From: Prevotellaceae bacterium
Lineage (GTDB): Bacteria; Bacteroidota; Bacteroidia; Bacteroidales; UBA932
Assembly: GCA_031267155.1 (NCBI GenBank)
Contig: JAIRZR010000399.1
Location: 1 to 8,360, forward strand
Direction: 5' to 3'
DNA length: 8,360 bases
The notes under the pieces are model-generated. The model worked only from the letters and a program-made list of their open reading frames with translations, did no database searches and was not told the origin of the DNA. Below, piece by piece: positions 5,282-8,360 of the stretch (the first letter of the stretch is position 1; each line of letters starts with the position of its first letter). The translations under genes and the position numbers were made by a program.

Positions 5282-6165
5282 CAGCTAAAGAGATATTTGA
5301 GCAGATTAAAAGGAAAAGAAGCTTTCTTTGCACAGGCTTGGATACCGATATCGGGAAACTGCCGGAATGCCTGCTCTCCGAACAAGATCCCGCATACTCG
5401 TTCAACAAAGCAATCATTGATGCAACAGTCAATTATACCGTAGCCTACAAGCCCAATATCGCCTTCTACGAATCGAACGGAGAAAAGGGCTGGATTTCAC
5501 TGGGAAAAACCCTCGCATACATACGCGACAATTATCCCGGCGTGTTTATTATTGCCGACGCCAAAAGGGGCGACATCGGCAATACTTCGGAAATGTATGC
5601 GAAAACCTTTTTCGAAACATTTGATTTTGACGCAGTAACCCTGTCTCCATACATGGGGAAGGATACTGTCGAACCGTTCATGAAATTCCACGATAAATGG
5701 AGCGTACTGCTTGCTCTGACTTCAAATCCCTCGGCAGGCGATTTCCAGTATATGGAAGACGGCAAAGGCATCCATCTGTTCGAGAGGGTTTTGGAGATAT
5801 CGAAAAGCTGGGGCAATGTCGATAACACAATGTATGTAGTCGGCGCTACCAAAGCCGAAATGCTTGCAAAAATCAGAAGCATTGTACCCGATCACTTTTT
5901 GCTTGTTCCGGGAATAGGGGCGCAGGGAGGAAGTTTGAATGAGGTCGCAAAATATGGGATGAACAGCATGTGCGGCTTGCTGGTAAACTCCTCGAGAGCA
6001 ATTCTATATGCCGATAAAACCGAAAACTTTGCCGATGCGGCTTCGAATGAAGCAGAAAGGATACAGCAGGAAATGAGCGCGATTTTAAGCGCTAACGGTT
6101 TCATCAATCCGGTGAAAATCACTTTTGAAGGAGCGAAATCAAAAAAAATGCAGTCAAAACAATAG
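5278..6165 (+). CDS. pyrF: Orotidine 5'-phosphate decarboxylase (PyrF, subfamily 2)
   Basis: PyrF decarboxylates orotidine monophosphate to UMP, the last step of de novo pyrimidine synthesis, in the cytosol. The 295-residue product is of the longer subfamily-2 type. The catalytic D-x-K-x-x-D array is ADAKRGDIGNT (93-103), with D94, K96 and D99. A further substrate-site lysine, K58, sits in VAYKPN. TSNPSAGD (148-155), LLVPGIGAQGG (208-218) and VNSSRAI (236-242), which line the phosphate site, are also present. The N-terminal GLDTD (20-24) is typical. The C-terminal 15 or so residues (KSKKMQSKQ end) are lysine-rich and look dispensable. The gene starts in a 4-base overlap with nusB, so the two are almost certainly on one mRNA. 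No other pyr gene is in view. Confidence 0.96.
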   Translation: MTAKEIFEQIKRKRSFLCTGLDTDIGKLPECLLSEQDPAYSFNKAIIDATVNYTVAYKPNIAFYESNGEKGWISLGKTLAYIRDNYPGVFIIADAKRGDIGNTSEMYAKTFFETFDFDAVTLSPYMGKDTVEPFMKFHDKWSVLLALTSNPSAGDFQYMEDGKGIHLFERVLEISKSWGNVDNTMYVVGATKAEMLAKIRSIVPDHFLLVPGIGAQGGSLNEVAKYGMNSMCGLLVNSSRAILYADKTENFADAASNEAERIQQEMSAILSANGFINPVKITFEGAKSKKMQSKQ

Positions 6166-6184
6166 CTTTTTCGACAAAATGATT

Positions 6185-6192
6185 TAACTTTG
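6185..6192 (+). promoter_or_regulatory. -7 box for tRNA-Thr
   Basis: TAACTTTG matches TAnnTTTG and lies 15 bases before the tRNA, which would put the start point near 6197-6200. A -33 TTTG is not found at the usual spacing, where the sequence is AATAGC. The box follows the pyrF stop by 19 bases. Confidence 0.55.
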
Positions 6193-6207
6193 CACCTCGT
6201 TTTGAAG

Positions 6208-6280
6208 GCCGAAATAGCTCAGTTGGTAGAGCAATTCATTCGTAATGAATAGGTCACCGGTTCGAGTCCGGTTTTCGGCT
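6208..6280 (+). tRNA. tRNA-Thr (anticodon CGT)
   Basis: The cloverleaf is complete and well paired. The acceptor stem is GCCGAAA (6208-6214) with TTTCGGC (6273-6279). The D stem is GCTC (6217-6220) with GAGC (6229-6232). The anticodon stem is ATTCA (6234-6238) with TGAAT (6246-6250). The T stem is ACCGG (6256-6260) with CCGGT (6268-6272), with the loop TTCGAGT. The anticodon at 6241-6243 is CGT, which reads ACG, hence threonine. The discriminator is T6280 and CCA is not encoded. Fifty bases separate it from the ATPase gene downstream. Confidence 0.95.
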
Positions 6281-6330
6281 CTGTTTATAAATGACTGTTT
6301 ATTAAAAATCTTGTAAATGTTTTCAGGAAT

Positions 6331-8360
6331 ATGAATACAGGCAAAACCGTTAAAAAAACATTTCCCGTACTTCAGATGGGATGTGCCGCATGTGCTGCGA
6401 GAATAGAAAAAACCATTCAAAAACAGGCCGGAGTTGTAAGCGCTTCCGTGAACTTTGCAAACGCTTCGGCTGTAATAGAATATCTTCCCGAAACAATATC
6501 GCCGCAGGATATGCGGGCTGCCGTCAGGGACGCCGGTTACGATATGCTTGCCGATGATGACGACGACGACGATTCCGGTGAAGATTCCGTAGAAGCTTTG
6601 GAAAAAATCCGGAAAAAGAATCTTGACGCTCTGAAATCAAATATCCTGTGGGCTTCGGCGCTGTCTTTGCCTGTAGTGATAACAGGCATGTTTTTCATGG
6701 ACATGCCTTATGCCAGCGTGATTATGTGCCTGCTGTCCACTCCCGTGATTTTTTTGTGGGGGAGAGGTTTTTATATCAATGCATGGAAACAGGCTAAACA
6801 TCATTCGGTCAGCATGGATACGCTTGTTGCTTTAAGCGCCGGCATCGCCTATCTGTTCAGCGTTTTCAATACCCTGTTTCCCGGTTTCTGGATTAAAAGG
6901 GGAGTGCATCCGCATGTCTATTTCGAAGCTGCCGCCGTGATTGTTACCTTCATCCTTCTGGGACGTTTTCTGGAAGAGAAAGCCAAAGCCGGAACTTCGC
7001 AGGCAATAAGAAAACTGATCGGCCTGCAGGCCAAAACCCTTACAGTTATAAGTCGCGAGGGGGACAAAGTTTCCCATATTCAGGTACCTGCAGGAAAAAT
7101 AAGCGCCGGTACGGCTGTTCTGGCAAAACCCGGCGGGAAAATAGCCGCAGACGGATTCGTCAGCGAGGGAAGTTCCCATGTGGATGAAAGCATGCTGAGC
7201 GGAGAACCTCTGCCTGTGCTGAAACAGCCTGGCGACAAAGTGTTTGCGGGAACAATCAACCAAAAGGGAAGCTTTGTATATATAGCCGAAAAAACAGGGA
7301 AAGACACTCTGCTTGCCCAGATTATCCGCATGGTGCAGGACGCTGCGGGAAGCAAGGCTCCGGTACAGAAAACAGTGGACAAGGTTGTCGGGATATTTGT
7401 TCCGGCAGTGGTTGGCGTCGCTGTGCTGGCTTTTCTTATATGGCTGATATTCGGCGGAGACAGGGGGTTCACAAACGGTTTGCTTGCCATGCTTACCGTG
7501 CTGGTTATTGCCTGTCCCTGCGCTTTGGGTTTGGCTACGCCTACGGCGATTATGGTCGGAATAGGCAAGGGAGCTGAAAGGGGAATATTGATTAAGGATG
7601 CGGAAAGTATCGAAACGGCACGGAAGGTCAATGCCGTTGTACTGGATAAAACGGGAACGCTGACCGAAGGAAAACCGGCTGTTACAGATATCTTCTGGTT
7701 AAATGGCGACGACAGTAAAAGCGCTGTTCTGTTCAGTCTCGAAAAGCAGTCGGAACATCCTCTGGCGGAAGCGATAACACGCTATTTCGACGGAATGTCT
7801 CCCGATTTGCCTGACGGTTTTGAGAGTCTGACGGGCGAGGGTCTCAAAGGAACGTTTGGCGGACGGGTTTATTATGCCGGGAACCGTAATCTTCTCCTTA
7901 AAAACGGGATATCTGTCGATGAACAGTTGGAGGAACAGGCGGAGAAATTGAGCCGGCAGTCAAAAACTACGGTATGGTTTGCCGATGAACGCAATGCAAT
8001 CGCCGTAATCGCCATAGCCGACAAGGTAAAGGAGACCTCAAAAGCAGCTGTCGCACAGTTGCAGTCGGCAAATATGGAAGTATATATGCTAACGGGCGAT
8101 AACGAGGCTTCGGCAGGCGTAATGGCTGCAAATCTCGGGATTCGCAATTACAGATCGGAGATATTGCCTGAACAAAAGGCGCTATTTGTTAAACAGTTGC
8201 AGTCGGAAGGCAAGATAGTGGCAATGGTTGGAGACGGTATCAACGACAGCGCCGCCCTTGCTGTTGCAGACTTGAGTATAGCGATGGGAAAAGGAAGCGA
8301 TATCGCTATCGACGTCGCCAAAATGACGATTATTTCTTCCGATTTGACAAAAATCCCGGA
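6331..8360 (+). CDS. copA: Copper-type P1B ATPase (CopA-like), 3' end outside the window
   Basis: This is a membrane pump that uses ATP to move a soft metal, probably Cu(I), out of the cytoplasm. The window holds 676 codons without a stop. In order they show: an N-terminal heavy-metal-associated domain (about 9-74) with the C18-A-A-C21 pair; a run of seven aspartates (75-81); paired membrane helices at about 104-147 and 163-215; an actuator domain with LSGEP (289-293); helices at about 352-375 and 382-404 containing the metal-site motif CPC (395-397); the phosphorylation site DKTGTLT (439-445); SEHP (474-477); TGEGL (501-505); TGD (588-590); and GDGIND (634-639). CPC with SEHP and TGEGL favours copper/silver specificity, but the last two membrane helices, which would confirm it, lie beyond the right edge. 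It lacks its own obvious promoter and starts 50 bases after tRNA-Thr. Confidence 0.93.
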   Translation, partial: MNTGKTVKKTFPVLQMGCAACAARIEKTIQKQAGVVSASVNFANASAVIEYLPETISPQDMRAAVRDAGYDMLADDDDDDDSGEDSVEALEKIRKKNLDALKSNILWASALSLPVVITGMFFMDMPYASVIMCLLSTPVIFLWGRGFYINAWKQAKHHSVSMDTLVALSAGIAYLFSVFNTLFPGFWIKRGVHPHVYFEAAAVIVTFILLGRFLEEKAKAGTSQAIRKLIGLQAKTLTVISREGDKVSHIQVPAGKISAGTAVLAKPGGKIAADGFVSEGSSHVDESMLSGEPLPVLKQPGDKVFAGTINQKGSFVYIAEKTGKDTLLAQIIRMVQDAAGSKAPVQKTVDKVVGIFVPAVVGVAVLAFLIWLIFGGDRGFTNGLLAMLTVLVIACPCALGLATPTAIMVGIGKGAERGILIKDAESIETARKVNAVVLDKTGTLTEGKPAVTDIFWLNGDDSKSAVLFSLEKQSEHPLAEAITRYFDGMSPDLPDGFESLTGEGLKGTFGGRVYYAGNRNLLLKNGISVDEQLEEQAEKLSRQSKTTVWFADERNAIAVIAIADKVKETSKAAVAQLQSANMEVYMLTGDNEASAGVMAANLGIRNYRSEILPEQKALFVKQLQSEGKIVAMVGDGINDSAALAVADLSIAMGKGSDIAIDVAKMTIISSDLTKIP

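Noticed and set aside
7080..7631. 183-codon minus-strand frame opposite the ATPase
   Set aside because: It is the shadow of the P1B ATPase, whose CPC, DKTGT and actuator motifs fix the true frame on the plus strand.

Overview
The window looks like a housekeeping stretch of a Bacteroidetes chromosome, probably order Bacteroidales. Four observations support this. Several gene starts have a TAnnTTTG box upstream, which is the Bacteroidetes -7 element. Shine-Dalgarno sequences are not evident. NusB has the long N-terminal extension typical of that phylum. Neither tRNA gene encodes its CCA end. Species-level assignment is not possible from the sequence alone.

Layout. Positions 1-595 hold no convincing protein gene. 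They carry a repeat-like element with a 32-bp imperfect terminal inverted repeat (60-91 / 188-219) around a GC-rich central hairpin, then an AT-rich stretch, then a promoter box and a terminator-like hairpin ahead of greA. Positions 596-3819 form a tight four-gene plus-strand cluster: greA, a Rossmann/DUF2520 protein, purE and gltX, with gaps of 15, 2 and 3 bases. A tRNA-Glu(CTC) with its own promoter follows gltX, so the synthetase sits beside a cognate tRNA. The 3967-4342 interval contains a 15-bp hairpin, a candidate minus-strand small RNA with its own terminator, a plus-strand promoter box and a 41-codon reading frame overlapping the start of nusB. nusB and pyrF follow, overlapping by 4 bases. 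A tRNA-Thr(CGT) and then a copper-type P1B ATPase (copA-like) close the window. The ATPase runs off the right edge.

Together the genes cover transcription elongation and antitermination (GreA, NusB), nucleotide synthesis (PurE for purines, PyrF for pyrimidines), glutamate charging (GltX with tRNA-Glu) and metal efflux. No defence system, prophage, CRISPR array or complete insertion sequence is visible. The most interesting material is non-coding: a possible attenuator in the greA leader resembling in layout the Escherichia coli GraL arrangement, a possible small RNA antisense-oriented between tRNA-Glu and nusB, and the inverted-repeat element at the left end.
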